Assembly: GCA_023460795.1 (NCBI GenBank)
Contig: JAEWPC010000026.1
Coordinates: 1 to 64,000 of the forward strand
DNA length: 64,000 bases
Direction: 5' to 3'
DNA from: Bacillota bacterium
GTDB lineage: Bacteria; Bacillota; Bacilli; Paenibacillales; Paenibacillaceae
The position numbers and the translations under genes were made by a program. The notes below the pieces were generated by a model. That model saw only the letters and a program-made list of their open reading frames with translations. It was not told the DNA's origin and ran no database searches. The number at the start of each line of letters is the position of its first letter. Positions within the stretch are counted from its first letter, which is position 1. Shown piece by piece: positions 53,626-62,206 of the stretch.

Positions 53626-55095
53626 TTACAGCGCCGATAACCTATCGTTAAGACGTTCCAGCACCCGATCGCGGCCGAGCAGCCAGATCGTTCCGTTCAA
53701 ATCCGGGCCGTGCATCTGTCCCGTAAGCGCGATGCGGATCGGCATGAATAAGCCTTTGCCTTTGACGCCCGTCTCGGCTTGAACGGCTTTGATCAGCACC
53801 TTCATGTTCTCGATCGTGAATCCGTCATCGCCCGCGGACTCCACTTGGTTGCGGAACGCGGCGAGCACCGTAGGTACCGTCGCCTCCGACATCACCTGCT
53901 TCGATTCTTCATCGAGCTCAGGTACGTCCGCGAAGAACAAATCCGATAACGGCACGATTTCCGCGCCGTAGCGCAGATGATCGCGGAACAGCTGAACGAG
54001 CGCGTTCGCCCATTCGAGTTCTTGACCGCTAGGGTTTTCACTCAGACGGCCCGCAGACTTGAGGTGCGGCAAGCAAAGCTCGACGACCCGCTCCTGCGTC
54101 GCTTGTTTCATGTAATGCTGATTGATCCAATTCAGCTTCGCCGTGTCGAATACGGCCGGGCTCTTGGACAACCGGTTCGCGTTGAAAATTTCGACGAGCT
54201 GCTCGCGGCCGAAGATTTCCTGCTCGCCCTCAGGCGACCAGCCCAAGAGCGTAATGAAGTTGAACAGCGCCTCCGGGAGGAAGCCCAGCTTGTCGTACTG
54301 CTCGATGAATTGAATGATCGATTCGTCGCGCTTGGACAGCTTCTTGCGATGCTCGTTGACGATCAGCGTCATATGCCCGAATTCCGGCGGCGTCCATCCG
54401 AACGCCTCGTACACCATGAGTTGGCGAGGCGTGTTCGTGATATGGTCTTCCCCGCGAAGCACGTGCGTGATCGCCATCAGATGATCGTCGATCGCGACCG
54501 CATAGTTGTACGTCGGAATGCCGTCCTTCTTGACGATGACGAAGTCGCCGAAATCGTCGGATTGGAAGGAGATTTCGCTCTTGACCGTATCGTTCCACGT
54601 ATAAGTCCGGTTAGCCGGAACCGTGAACCGAACGCTTGGCACGCGTCCTTCCGCAGCAAGCTTCTCGCGCTCCGCATCGGAGAGATGGCGGCAACGGCCG
54701 GAATACTTCGGCGTCTCGCCCCGGGCGGATTGCTCCTCGCGCTCCCGCTCCAGCTCTTCTTCGGTGCAATAGCAGAGGTAAGCCTGCTTGCTCTCCATCA
54801 ATTGCGCCGTATGAGCGTTGTAGATGTCGAGCCGCTCGGTCTGGCGGTACGGTCCGTACTCGCCTACTTTGTCGATGCTCTCGTCCCAATCGACTCCGAG
54901 CCACTTCAGATAAGTAAGCTGGCTTTCTTCGCCGCCGGCGATGTTGCGCTTCAGGTCGGTGTCTTCGATTCGAATGATGAACTCGCCGCCGTGATGGCGC
55001 GCGAACAAATAGTTGAATATCGCCGTGCGCGCGTTGCCGATATGTAAGTGTCCCGTCGGGCTTGGCGCATAACGTACGCGAACTTTAGCAGACAT
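53626..55095 (-). CDS. gltX: glutamyl-tRNA synthetase
   Basis: This 489-residue class I synthetase has RYAPSPTGHLHIGNARTA (about 8-25, the HIGH motif) and KLSKRDES (about 250, the KMSKS motif). The anticodon-binding helical domain follows from about residue 325. With no glnS visible it may be non-discriminating and charge tRNA-Gln too. AGGAGGAA precedes the ATG. gltX-cysE-cysS order as in Bacillus. Confidence 0.96.
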   Translation of the reverse strand: MSAKVRVRYAPSPTGHLHIGNARTAIFNYLFARHHGGEFIIRIEDTDLKRNIAGGEESQLTYLKWLGVDWDESIDKVGEYGPYRQTERLDIYNAHTAQLMESKQAYLCYCTEEELEREREEQSARGETPKYSGRCRHLSDAEREKLAAEGRVPSVRFTVPANRTYTWNDTVKSEISFQSDDFGDFVIVKKDGIPTYNYAVAIDDHLMAITHVLRGEDHITNTPRQLMVYEAFGWTPPEFGHMTLIVNEHRKKLSKRDESIIQFIEQYDKLGFLPEALFNFITLLGWSPEGEQEIFGREQLVEIFNANRLSKSPAVFDTAKLNWINQHYMKQATQERVVELCLPHLKSAGRLSENPSGQELEWANALVQLFRDHLRYGAEIVPLSDLFFADVPELDEESKQVMSEATVPTVLAAFRNQVESAGDDGFTIENMKVLIKAVQAETGVKGKGLFMPIRIALTGQMHGPDLNGTIWLLGRDRVLERLNDRLSAL

Positions 55096-55119
55096 GATGA
55101 TTCCTCCTTGATCAATCAG

Positions 55120-55596
55120 TTATTCCTTAACGAGCAATACGACCGCTTGAGCGGCGATCCCTTCGCCGCGTCCGGTAAAACCCAGCTTCTCGGACGTCGT
55201 CGCTTTCACGTTCACTTCGGTTACCTCTCCGCCAAGCGCCTTGGCGATAACCGACGCCATCTGCCCGATATAAGGCGCCATCTTCGGCGCTTGGGCGATG
55301 ATCGTCGCGTCGACGTTGCCGAGCTTGTAGCCCCGCTCCGTGGCGAGCGCCCATACGCGCTCCAGCAGCTTCACACTGTCCGCGTCTTTGTAGGCGGTAT
55401 CCGTGTCCGGAAAATGCTTGCCGATGTCTCCAAGCGCAAGCGCCCCCAGCACTGCATCGCTGATCGCGTGCAGCAGCACGTCCGCGTCGGAATGGCCGAG
55501 AAGGCCTTTGTCGTACGGAATCGTTACGCCGCCGATAATGCACGGCCTGCCCTCCACGAGCTGATGCACGTCGAAGCCTTGTCCCACTCGAATCAT
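55120..55596 (-). CDS. ispF: 2-C-methyl-D-erythritol 2,4-cyclodiphosphate synthase
   Basis: This 158-residue enzyme of the MEP isoprenoid pathway has metal ligands in GFDVHQLVEGRP (Asp and His, about 8-19) and HSDADVLLHAISDAVLGA (about 34-51), DTDTAYKDADS and the TTSEKLGFTGRGEGIAA end. It overlaps ispD by 4 nt, so the two consecutive parts of the pathway are coupled. Confidence 0.95.
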   Translation of the reverse strand: MIRVGQGFDVHQLVEGRPCIIGGVTIPYDKGLLGHSDADVLLHAISDAVLGALALGDIGKHFPDTDTAYKDADSVKLLERVWALATERGYKLGNVDATIIAQAPKMAPYIGQMASVIAKALGGEVTEVNVKATTSEKLGFTGRGEGIAAQAVVLLVKE

Positions 55597-56297
55597 GTTC
55601 GTCCATTCTCCTTCCGACGACGGGAGAGAAGCAGCTCCGCGACAGGCAAATCTTCCGGCGTCGTTATTTTTAGGTTGCTATAGTCTCCGCTCACGATCGC
55701 TACCTTCTTGCCAAGCCGCTCAAGCAGCATCGCGTCGTCGGTAGCCGCCGCCCCGTCGTACATCGCTTGCCGGTGCGCGTCCATCAACTCCTCGCGCCGG
55801 AATGCCTGCGGCGTCTGCACGCCCCACAGCGTCTTGCGCTCGGGCGTCGCCACGATGAAGCCGTCGCCGTCCGAGACCTTGATCGTATCTTTAACGGGCA
55901 CCGCCAGAGCAGCAGCGCCGTGAGCTTCCGCCGACCGGCAGCAAGCTTCGATCTGCTCGGGCGTCACGAGCGGCCTGGCCGCGTCATGAACGAGCACGCC
56001 TTCCGTCGGCAAAGCCGACAATCCGTTGTACACGCTGTCTTGCCGCTCGCCCCCGCCGGCTACGATCGCCGTTACCTTAGCAAGGCGTTCGGCGGCCACG
56101 ATCTCGGCGATTCTCTGCTCTTCGCCCGGCGCTGCCACGATCACGACGGACGTAACCGCCGGGCACGACTCGAACGCCGCGAGCGCATGAGCCAGCACCG
56201 GGCGTCCGTCAAGCTTCAAATAAATTTTGTTGTCCGCCGAACCCATGCGGGTTCCCCGTCCGGCCGCAACGATGACGGCTCCCCAATCCATCCGCAT
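55593..56297 (-). CDS. ispD: 2-C-methyl-D-erythritol 4-phosphate cytidylyltransferase
   Basis: This 234-residue enzyme couples CTP to MEP. The nucleotide-binding loop VIVAAGRGTRMGSADNKIY (about 9-27) and VLVHDAARPLVTPEQIEA, PVKDTIK and WGVQTPQAF are typical. The stop overlaps the ispF start (ATGA). A terminator lies between it and the upstream PIN/TRAM gene. Confidence 0.95.
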   Translation of the reverse strand: MRMDWGAVIVAAGRGTRMGSADNKIYLKLDGRPVLAHALAAFESCPAVTSVVIVAAPGEEQRIAEIVAAERLAKVTAIVAGGGERQDSVYNGLSALPTEGVLVHDAARPLVTPEQIEACCRSAEAHGAAALAVPVKDTIKVSDGDGFIVATPERKTLWGVQTPQAFRREELMDAHRQAMYDGAAATDDAMLLERLGKKVAIVSGDYSNLKITTPEDLPVAELLLSRRRKENGRT

Positions 56298-56317
56298 AGT
56301 CCCCTCTAACCGAGCAA

Positions 56318-56353
56318 AAATAACAAAGACGGGACCGTAACGCGCGTCCCGCC
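56318..56353 (-). terminator. terminator between yacL and ispD
   Basis: CGGGAC/GTCCCG pair around a 10-nt loop and are followed by UCUUUGUUAUUUUU, so it reads as a minus-strand terminator behind the PIN/TRAM gene. Confidence 0.65.
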
Positions 56354-56376
56354 CGTATTCTTAATATCATACCTTG

Positions 56377-57468
56377 TCAGAGCGCTTTTTCCAATAGCTT
56401 CGGCTTCGCGAAGATCATGCGGCCCGCCGACGTCTGCAAGACGCTCGTCACGAGCACTTCCATCGTCGTCCCGATGAAGTCCCGTCCGCCCTCGACGACG
56501 ATCATGGTGCCGTCGTCCAAGTAAGCGACGCCTTGTCCATGTTCTTTGCCGTCCTTGATGACTTGCACGACGATCTCTTCGCCGGGCAGCACGACAGGCT
56601 TGACCGCGTTGGCGAGATCGTTAATGTTAAGCACCGACACTCCTTGCAGCTCGCATACTTTGTTCAGGTTAAAGTCGTTCGTGACGACTTTGCCTTTCAT
56701 CGCTTTCGCCAGCTTGACGAGCTTGCTGTCCACCTCGCCCGGCTCCTCCGACGCATCCTCGTAGATCAACACCCGGACGTCGAGCTCTTTCTGGATTTTG
56801 TTCAGGATGTCGAGACCTCTGCGACCGCGATTGCGCTTGAGCAAGTCGGACGAATCCGCGATATGCTGCAGCTCCTCGAGCACGAACTCGGGAATGACGA
56901 GCGTACCTTCAATGAACCCGGTCTTGCAGATGTCGGCGATTCGGCCGTCGATAATGACGCTCGTATCGAGAATTTTGTGTTCCTCGTAGCGAGGGCTCTC
57001 CTCCTTGACCGGCACCGGCGCCTTCCGAGTGCTGATCCAATCTCCGATCTCCCCGCGCTTATGAATGCCTAGCCGAATCCCCGCATAACCGAGCGTCAAT
57101 GCGACGCCAGCGGCCAACACTCCTCCGATTTGCGGAATATCGGTAATGAACGGATACAGGAAAGACGATAGCGCAAGTCCGAAAGTAAGCCCCACAGAAC
57201 CCGACAGCAGATCCGCCATCGGGAATACCGACAGCCTATCGATGCCTTTCTGAATCGCGCGGGCCAGCGGCGCCGCGATCGATGTGGCAAGCATGAAGCC
57301 TACGAAAGCGCCGACTGCCATCGCGAACATGTTCCCCGAGCCCGAGCTCGCGCCGATCAGCGGGTCCATCCACTGCGCGCCGCCCGTCGTCCGCCACGTC
57401 GACATTTGTTGCCCGAGCAAAGCCCCGATCAGCACGCCGGCTATCTGGATGACTCTTCTCATCATCAT
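56377..57468 (-). CDS. yacL: membrane-bound PIN/TRAM-domain protein, YacL type
   Basis: This 363-residue protein has four N-terminal membrane segments (about residues 6-22, 42-66, 85-108 and 113-132). A PIN domain follows with KILDTSVIIDGRIADICKTG and VVTNDFNLNKVCELQGV, which hold the acidic nuclease residues. A C-terminal TRAM-like domain (about 290-345) ends it. Found beside ispD in Bacillus (yacL). The RNA target is unknown. Confidence 0.9.
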   Translation of the reverse strand: MMMRRVIQIAGVLIGALLGQQMSTWRTTGGAQWMDPLIGASSGSGNMFAMAVGAFVGFMLATSIAAPLARAIQKGIDRLSVFPMADLLSGSVGLTFGLALSSFLYPFITDIPQIGGVLAAGVALTLGYAGIRLGIHKRGEIGDWISTRKAPVPVKEESPRYEEHKILDTSVIIDGRIADICKTGFIEGTLVIPEFVLEELQHIADSSDLLKRNRGRRGLDILNKIQKELDVRVLIYEDASEEPGEVDSKLVKLAKAMKGKVVTNDFNLNKVCELQGVSVLNINDLANAVKPVVLPGEEIVVQVIKDGKEHGQGVAYLDDGTMIVVEGGRDFIGTTMEVLVTSVLQTSAGRMIFAKPKLLEKAL

Positions 57469-57589
57469 TAATAAATCACTCCCTAACTTCTAAAAAATCG
57501 AAATTCCGTTACTAGTATGTTCCATTTTTCGTAAAGCTAATCGTCCCCGAGTCCCCGTATTCCAAGTTGGCCCAATTCGCTAACTTCTT

Positions 57590-57618
57590 TTGAATTTCGA
57601 AGCTCCTTGCTCTATAAT
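57590..57618 (+). promoter_or_regulatory. promoter of the 131-residue gene
   Basis: TTGAAT (57590-57595) and TATAAT (57613-57618) are 17 nt apart on the plus strand, about 45 nt upstream of the start. Confidence 0.75.
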
Positions 57619-57661
57619 GAGAGGTGGAAAAGTAAACTAAAGGTAACCGAGGTGGGAACGG

Positions 57662-58057
57662 ATGAGCGCACCTACGCTCCAGGAATTCCAGAGTCAGGTG
57701 TCGGAACTGTTGCTCCGTCATCGCAGCTTGCTCGATGTCGTAACCAAGTACAGCCAATCCAATGCATCCGTGAATCGGGCCGTAGCCAAATCCATAACCG
57801 AGTGCGGCTGCATCGAATTAAATGCTAGACACCAAGGCTTTTCCGCCGATATGGAGCTGGACCAAGCGAACCGGCAGTCCAAGTCTCACATGGAGGGCCA
57901 TCTCTGCGAGCATTGCCGAGACGCGATCCAGAGCGAGATGGGCAAGAACTTGTTCTATATGACCGCACTATGCAACGCGCTGGATATTAACATGCAAGAA
58001 GTCGTCAATAAGGAAGCCGAGAAGTGCTCCACGCTGGGATGGTTTAATCTAACTTAA
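57662..58057 (+). CDS. conserved Cys-containing small protein, unknown function
   Basis: This 131-residue, largely helical protein has five or so cysteines in the pattern ECGC (about 48-50), CEHC (about 82-85), ALC and KCST. The last helix (FYMTALCNALDINMQEVV) resembles the final helix of MazG-type pyrophosphohydrolases, but the acidic metal site is not evident. I recognise it only as a protein kept near yacL and disA in Paenibacillus-like genomes. GAGGTGG precedes the ATG. Own promoter, own terminator; it is on the plus strand between two minus-strand genes. Confidence 0.75.
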   Translation: MSAPTLQEFQSQVSELLLRHRSLLDVVTKYSQSNASVNRAVAKSITECGCIELNARHQGFSADMELDQANRQSKSHMEGHLCEHCRDAIQSEMGKNLFYMTALCNALDINMQEVVNKEAEKCSTLGWFNLT

Positions 58058-58062
58058 CGAAT

Positions 58063-58103
58063 AACGCCTCCGCTCCTTCGTTGTCCGAAGGGCCGGAGGC
58101 GTT
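58063..58103 (+). terminator. terminator behind the 131-residue gene
   Basis: AACGCCTCCG and CGGAGGCGTT form a perfect 10-bp stem with a further CCTTCG/CGAAGG pairing inside, followed by GTTGTT. Confidence 0.75.
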
Positions 58104-58121
58104 GTTGTTGAATGGACATGA

Positions 58122-58163
58122 ATAAAAGCACCGGAGCCCCCTATTCGGGTTGTCCGATGCTTT
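58122..58163 (-). terminator. terminator behind pssA
   Basis: AAAGCATCGGA and TCCGGTGCTTT pair with one U-G wobble on the minus strand and are followed by UUAUU. The 58063-58103 and this hairpin together separate two convergent genes. Confidence 0.75.
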
Positions 58164-58177
58164 CGGATTCATGCGCG

Positions 58178-58918
58178 TCAGGCGCTATGTTTGTGCGTCT
58201 CTTCTTCTTCGTGCGGGAGCCGGTTCTTGCTTCTGAGTCTTCTTGGGAGCAGTCGATCAACGTTTTTTTTTAGGCCCCAAAGCGCGTATAGGAGCAACAG
58301 CGCCAGAATCATCTTAGGAATCGCTTCTTGGAACATGTAAGCCAGCAGGGCCGCGCCCGCTACGACGATCGGAATCGCCCACATCGCCGCTTTCGGCAAG
58401 CCGAGCTTCTTGAAGTTCGGATATTTCATATTGCTAATCATTAAGAACGATAAGGCTAGCGTGCTGATCAGCAGCAGCGAGAAGTGAAGCTCCGAGTTAA
58501 ACAAAGCAAGCGTGGCCAGGACGCCGCCCGCGGCGGGAATCGGCAAGCCGATGAAGTATCCGGGGATACCGGCGATCACATTGAAGCGAGCAAGCCTCAA
58601 GGCGCCGCAAATCGGGAAGATTGCCGTGACGATCCATGCCATTGCTGGATTCACGTCTTGGAAAGCCGCTTGATACATAATGAATGCGGGAGCGACGCCG
58701 AAGGAGATGACATCGGATAACGAATCTAATTCTTTGCCGAATTCGCTCTGCGCGTTAAGCGCCCGTGCGACGCGACCATCCAGTCCATCCAGAAGCATGG
58801 CGATGATAACGAGCAATGCCGCAGTGTTCGGTTCGTCGTTAAACGCCATAATAATCGCGATCACGCCTAGGAACAGATTCCCGATCGTGAACATATTCGG
58901 TATGGATTTAGTGATCAT
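58178..58918 (-). CDS. pssA: CDP-diacylglycerol-serine O-phosphatidyltransferase
   Basis: This 246-residue membrane enzyme makes phosphatidylserine. The CDP-alcohol phosphotransferase motif reads DGLDGRVARALNAQS, then EFGKELDSLSD, near residues 43-70. Six or so membrane segments follow. The frame is open to 59047; GAGGTGG before the ATG at 58918 (MITKSIPNMFTIGN) sets the start. The C-terminus is basic and His-rich. Transcribed in the direction disA to pssA. Confidence 0.92.
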   Translation of the reverse strand: MITKSIPNMFTIGNLFLGVIAIIMAFNDEPNTAALLVIIAMLLDGLDGRVARALNAQSEFGKELDSLSDVISFGVAPAFIMYQAAFQDVNPAMAWIVTAIFPICGALRLARFNVIAGIPGYFIGLPIPAAGGVLATLALFNSELHFSLLLISTLALSFLMISNMKYPNFKKLGLPKAAMWAIPIVVAGAALLAYMFQEAIPKMILALLLLYALWGLKKNVDRLLPRRLRSKNRLPHEEEETHKHSA

Positions 58919-59030
58919 GTTTGCCACCTCGACTTTACTATGCCCTATCGGCCCGAAGGTTAAGCGTCTCGCAAGGGCGCTAAAGTTGTTTATATTGCCA
59001 TGATGAAGACCAAAGTCCATTGTAGTCCCG

Positions 59031-60137
59031 TTAAATCTGTCTGTCAATAAACACCTGCTCTTGAATACGCTTCAAGCCGTCCTTAATCGTACGGGCCCTG
59101 ACTTCGCCGATTCCGTCGACTTCGTCCAGTTCCTCGATAGTAGCCATCACGATATGCGGCAGCGCGTTGAACCGATCGACGAGATTATGGATGATCACGC
59201 TAGGCAATCTTGGAATCTTGCTTAGCATGCGGTATCCGCGCGGCATGAGCCCTTCCTCGGTTACCGTGCTCAAGGAAGGATAACCGAGCAACCGAATAAG
59301 AAGCGCCGAATCGAGCAGCTCCTCCGAAGTCAGCTTGCGAACGGCCGCCTGAATTTCCTTGATTTTCTCGTCGCTGTCTTCCTTGGCGTAATCCTTAAGC
59401 AGAAGCCATGCTTCTTCTTCGACGGTACCGACGAGCTCGTCTTTCTGCATGCTGATCAGACGGCCTTCATTGCCGAGCTCCAGCACGTACCGGTTGATTT
59501 CATTCTTAATGCGCAGTACCATCTCGGCTCGTTGGAACACGTGCGCGACTTCATGCATCGTAACCAATTCTTCGTATTCCAATGCCGATAAATTCGTCAG
59601 CGCTTGAGTCAGAACCGCCCGGTATTTCTCCAGCGTCTGAATCGCCTGGTTCGCCTTCGTCAGGATGACGCTCATATCCTTGAGCGCATAGCGGAGCTGC
59701 CCTTGGTATAGCGTAATCACGTTCCGCCGTTGCGAGATCGACACGACCAGCTTGCCGGTCTGCTTCGCGACCCGCTCCGCGGTCCGGTGGCGAATGCCGG
59801 TCTCCGTCGACGTGATGGAAGGGCTTGGGATGAGCTGGGTATTCGCGTACAAGATACGTTTGGCATCCTCGCTGAGGATGATCGCGCCATCCATCTTAGC
59901 CAGCTCATATAAGTAGTTTGGACTGAATTCGCAGTTGATGGAGAAGCCCCCATCCACCAGTTCCATCAGTTCGGGACTGTTGCCCACGACAATAAGCGCG
60001 CCTGTCTTGGCACGCAGCACGTTCTCCAACCCGGCCCTGAAAGGGGTGCCCGGAGCGACCATTTGGAGCAGCTGGTTCATCGTCTCCTGCTGCAGTTGCT
60101 CTTTATCTTTAGACTCTTTCTCTTTCGTATCCTTCAT
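59031..60137 (-). CDS. disA: DNA integrity scanning diadenylate cyclase DisA
   Basis: This 368-residue protein has an N-terminal DAC domain with the catalytic motifs DGA (83-85) and RHRTA (116-120), a helical spine (about 150-290) and a C-terminal helix-hairpin-helix DNA-binding domain (about 310-368, EELDEVDGIGEVRARTIKDG). It makes c-di-AMP and scans DNA for lesions. The only nearby ribosome site is the GGGGGGG at about 13 nt from the ATG, longer than usual. Upstream lies a probable remnant of the native radA. Confidence 0.95.
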   Translation of the reverse strand: MKDTKEKESKDKEQLQQETMNQLLQMVAPGTPFRAGLENVLRAKTGALIVVGNSPELMELVDGGFSINCEFSPNYLYELAKMDGAIILSEDAKRILYANTQLIPSPSITSTETGIRHRTAERVAKQTGKLVVSISQRRNVITLYQGQLRYALKDMSVILTKANQAIQTLEKYRAVLTQALTNLSALEYEELVTMHEVAHVFQRAEMVLRIKNEINRYVLELGNEGRLISMQKDELVGTVEEEAWLLLKDYAKEDSDEKIKEIQAAVRKLTSEELLDSALLIRLLGYPSLSTVTEEGLMPRGYRMLSKIPRLPSVIIHNLVDRFNALPHIVMATIEELDEVDGIGEVRARTIKDGLKRIQEQVFIDRQI

Positions 60138-60156
60138 GATGTGAACGATTCCCCCC

Positions 60157-60219
60157 CTATTCCAACGCTGCTTTAAGCGCTTCGGCGACCGTCTCGACCC
60201 CCTCGCAGCCCTTCCACCG
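60157..60219 (-). pseudogene. probable C-terminal remnant of the native radA
   Basis: A minus-strand frame reads RWKGCEGVETVAEALKAALE and then a stop at 60157, 20 nt before the disA start. The pattern GV-TV-EAL-AAL is that of the end of ordinary RadA, and radA normally lies immediately upstream of disA. A stop (60220-60222) blocks the frame upstream, so it is an untranslated scrap. Confidence 0.55.
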
Positions 60220-60227
60220 TCATATCG

Positions 60228-60256
60228 AAAATATGTCCATACCTTTCATTCAACAA
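60228..60256 (-). promoter_or_regulatory. possible disA promoter
   Basis: TTGTTG (60251-60256) and TATTTT (60228-60233) are 17 nt apart in the AT-rich gap behind radA. An inverted repeat TTCATT/AATGAA overlaps the -35 (60245-60262). The rest of the 60220-60370 gap shows no gene. Confidence 0.4.
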
Positions 60257-60370
60257 AATGAACACTACCTATAATATGCTCATCACACCTGACCTCTGAA
60301 CCACACGCAAGAACTATCCTTAACCCTCACTACAAGTATAAAGGAAACTCCAAACCATGGAAAGAAACGC

Positions 60371-61792
60371 TTATTCATCCCATGGTGCCGGTTGAGTATT
60401 CTTTTTTGGCATTGAACCAAACACGGAATGGATAACATGGCTTAATGTTTTACATGGAATGACCTGAATGGTCTTAAAAGTGGTTGTCGGCTTTAAGCCA
60501 TTTGATGCAACGTACACCTTTTTGAATCCCATTCGCTCAATTTCCCTGATACGCATTTCAAGGGTCGGTACTTTCTTCAATTCACCAGTAAGTCCGATAT
60601 CCGCAATAAATACGGTATCATTCGGAATACCGATGTTCTTTACGGATGACACGATACTCATGATAGCAGCTAAGTTGGATGACTGCTCTTTGAGTTTCAT
60701 TCCTCCTGTGGTTTTCACAACCACATTCTTGTCATGCATTAAAATCTCGGCTCGTTGCTCCATGATGCTAATTAGCGTATTAACATGGTCTTTTTTCAAG
60801 CACTCGGCAATACGGCTTGGATAAGGCATGAACGTTTGAGAAACCAGGCTTTCAATCTCTAGGATAATGGCTCTGGTCCCTTCTTTTACGACAGTTAAAG
60901 CACTACCGCTAACCATTTCATGATCCGCCCGTTGCGTCATGAAAAACTCAGAAGGATTGTCTACAGGCGATAAACCCGTCTCCTCCATGATGAAAAAGCC
61001 AATCTCACCTGTACCCGCGAAGCGGTTCTTAGAAGAGTACAACGTTTTCAACTCTTCTCCTTCTTCGCCCTCAAGAATTAGAACCGTATCGACCAAATGT
61101 TCTAATGCTCTAAGTCCTGCTAACTCATTGTCTTTGGTCATTTGACCAACCATCATAACAGCTCTTGGACGACTTGAATCCTTTGCGACTTTGAGTAATG
61201 CCGTAGCACATTCCATGGTTTGCGTTGGAGAACCAGGTCTAGATGGATACTCATCCAAAACAAACGTTTGAATACTATCTATGATGATGAGGTCAGGATC
61301 CACTTCTTCAATACATCCCAACACATGATTTAAACTGTTATCGCTATATACCCAAACATCTTCATGGATATTGTTCGGTAAAATACGTTCAGCTCTTCGC
61401 TTAATTTGGGATTCGCTTTCTTCCCCGGATGCATACAACACTTTATATCCTTTGCTAGCCACATCATTAGATATTTGAAGTAAAAGTGTAGATTTTCCCG
61501 CGCCTGGTACTGCCGTAATGATGGTCAGAGAATCCCTAACGATTCCCCCACCCATAACACGATTAAACTCGTTGTATGAAGTAACAATTCTATCGCTATT
61601 TTGGGAGATCGTTTCCGTAAGACGCTTAATGGATACGTTCTTCTTTACTGTGATTTGCTTCTGTTCACTTGAACCGCCTACCGCATCTTCAATTAGCGTG
61701 TTCCACTCTCGGCAGTTGTTGCATGACCCTTGCCACTTGGGATGCTCAAAACCACATGCACTACAAATATATACATTCTTTTTCTTTGCCAT
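60371..61792 (-). CDS. radA: divergent RadA-type DNA repair ATPase
   Basis: This 473-residue protein has an N-terminal zinc finger (Cys10, Cys13, Cys24, Cys27), a RecA-like core with Walker A PGAGKST (about 96-102), and a C-terminal Lon-protease-like domain (from about 300). RadA/Sms processes recombination intermediates. The signature KNRFG is altered to KNRFA (255-259) and Walker A reads AVPGAGKS instead of the usual GDPGIGKS. The gene is AT-richer than its neighbours: one 60-nt line (60481-60540) counts 26 G+C against 33 in a disA line (59101-59160). Own promoter. It is probably an imported version replacing the native gene. Confidence 0.85.
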   Translation of the reverse strand: MAKKKNVYICSACGFEHPKWQGSCNNCREWNTLIEDAVGGSSEQKQITVKKNVSIKRLTETISQNSDRIVTSYNEFNRVMGGGIVRDSLTIITAVPGAGKSTLLLQISNDVASKGYKVLYASGEESESQIKRRAERILPNNIHEDVWVYSDNSLNHVLGCIEEVDPDLIIIDSIQTFVLDEYPSRPGSPTQTMECATALLKVAKDSSRPRAVMMVGQMTKDNELAGLRALEHLVDTVLILEGEEGEELKTLYSSKNRFAGTGEIGFFIMEETGLSPVDNPSEFFMTQRADHEMVSGSALTVVKEGTRAIILEIESLVSQTFMPYPSRIAECLKKDHVNTLISIMEQRAEILMHDKNVVVKTTGGMKLKEQSSNLAAIMSIVSSVKNIGIPNDTVFIADIGLTGELKKVPTLEMRIREIERMGFKKVYVASNGLKPTTTFKTIQVIPCKTLSHVIHSVFGSMPKKNTQPAPWDE

Positions 61793-61821
61793 AAAACACC
61801 CACTTCCTAATCTAATTAATA

Positions 61822-61850
61822 ATTATATCGGAGGTACTGATGATTCCCAA
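61822..61850 (-). promoter_or_regulatory. radA promoter
   Basis: TTGGGA (61845-61850) and TATAAT (61822-61827) are 17 nt apart, about 30 nt upstream of radA. In Bacillus radA is instead transcribed within the ctsR-clpC operon. Confidence 0.7.
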
Positions 61851-61857
61851 GAGCTTG

Positions 61858-61891
61858 AGAAAAAAAAGAACTCTCCCGCCGGGAGGGTTCT
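61858..61891 (-). terminator. terminator behind the small membrane protein
   Basis: AGAACCCTCCCG and CGGGAGAGTTCT pair at 11 of 12 positions, followed by seven U. It isolates radA from clpC transcription. Confidence 0.85.
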
Positions 61892-61944
61892 TACGCTTTT
61901 ACCCATGAAAAAGAGTTTGCCATGTCCAAGCCGAGAGAGAAACC

Positions 61945-62127
61945 TTAGCGAAACCATTTCCATGCCAGCCACAGAAGAAGCAGCAGCACGATGAATCCGC
62001 CGGACATCCATACGAGAATCACGAACAGCTTCAGGAATACGATGAGCAAAATGACGGTAATTATACCTCCGAACAGATTGCGAATGATCCGATTCCATCC
62101 GAAGTCTCCACCTCTTCTGCGAAACAC
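61945..62127 (-). CDS. small two-segment membrane protein
   Basis: This 60-residue protein has a basic N-terminus (MFRRRGGDFGWNRIIRN) and then two hydrophobic segments (about residues 20-36 and 39-55) ending in WKWFR. The frame is open to 62199, but that start lies inside the upstream hairpin. AGGGAGG 7 nt before the GTG at 62127 gives the better start. No function recognised. It lies alone between two terminators. Confidence 0.6.
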   Translation of the reverse strand: MFRRRGGDFGWNRIIRNLFGGIITVILLIVFLKLFVILVWMSGGFIVLLLLLWLAWKWFR

Positions 62128-62160
62128 GCGAACGCCTCCCTTGCCGCCGCCCGAACAACG

Positions 62161-62206
62161 CAAAACTCCCCGCGCCATTCGCCGAATGAACGGCGGCACG
62201 GGGAGT
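62161..62206 (-). terminator. terminator between clpC and the small membrane gene
   Basis: ACTCCCCG and CGGGGAGT form the outer 8-bp stem with inner pairings, followed by UUUUGCG on the minus strand. Between it and clpC the region 62207-62329 holds only the inverted repeat ATAATC-ATTT-GATTAT (62266-62281). Confidence 0.7.

Noticed and set aside
53290..53782. Open frames on both strands upstream of cysE
   Set aside because: The stretch is a T-box leader; the frames match nothing.
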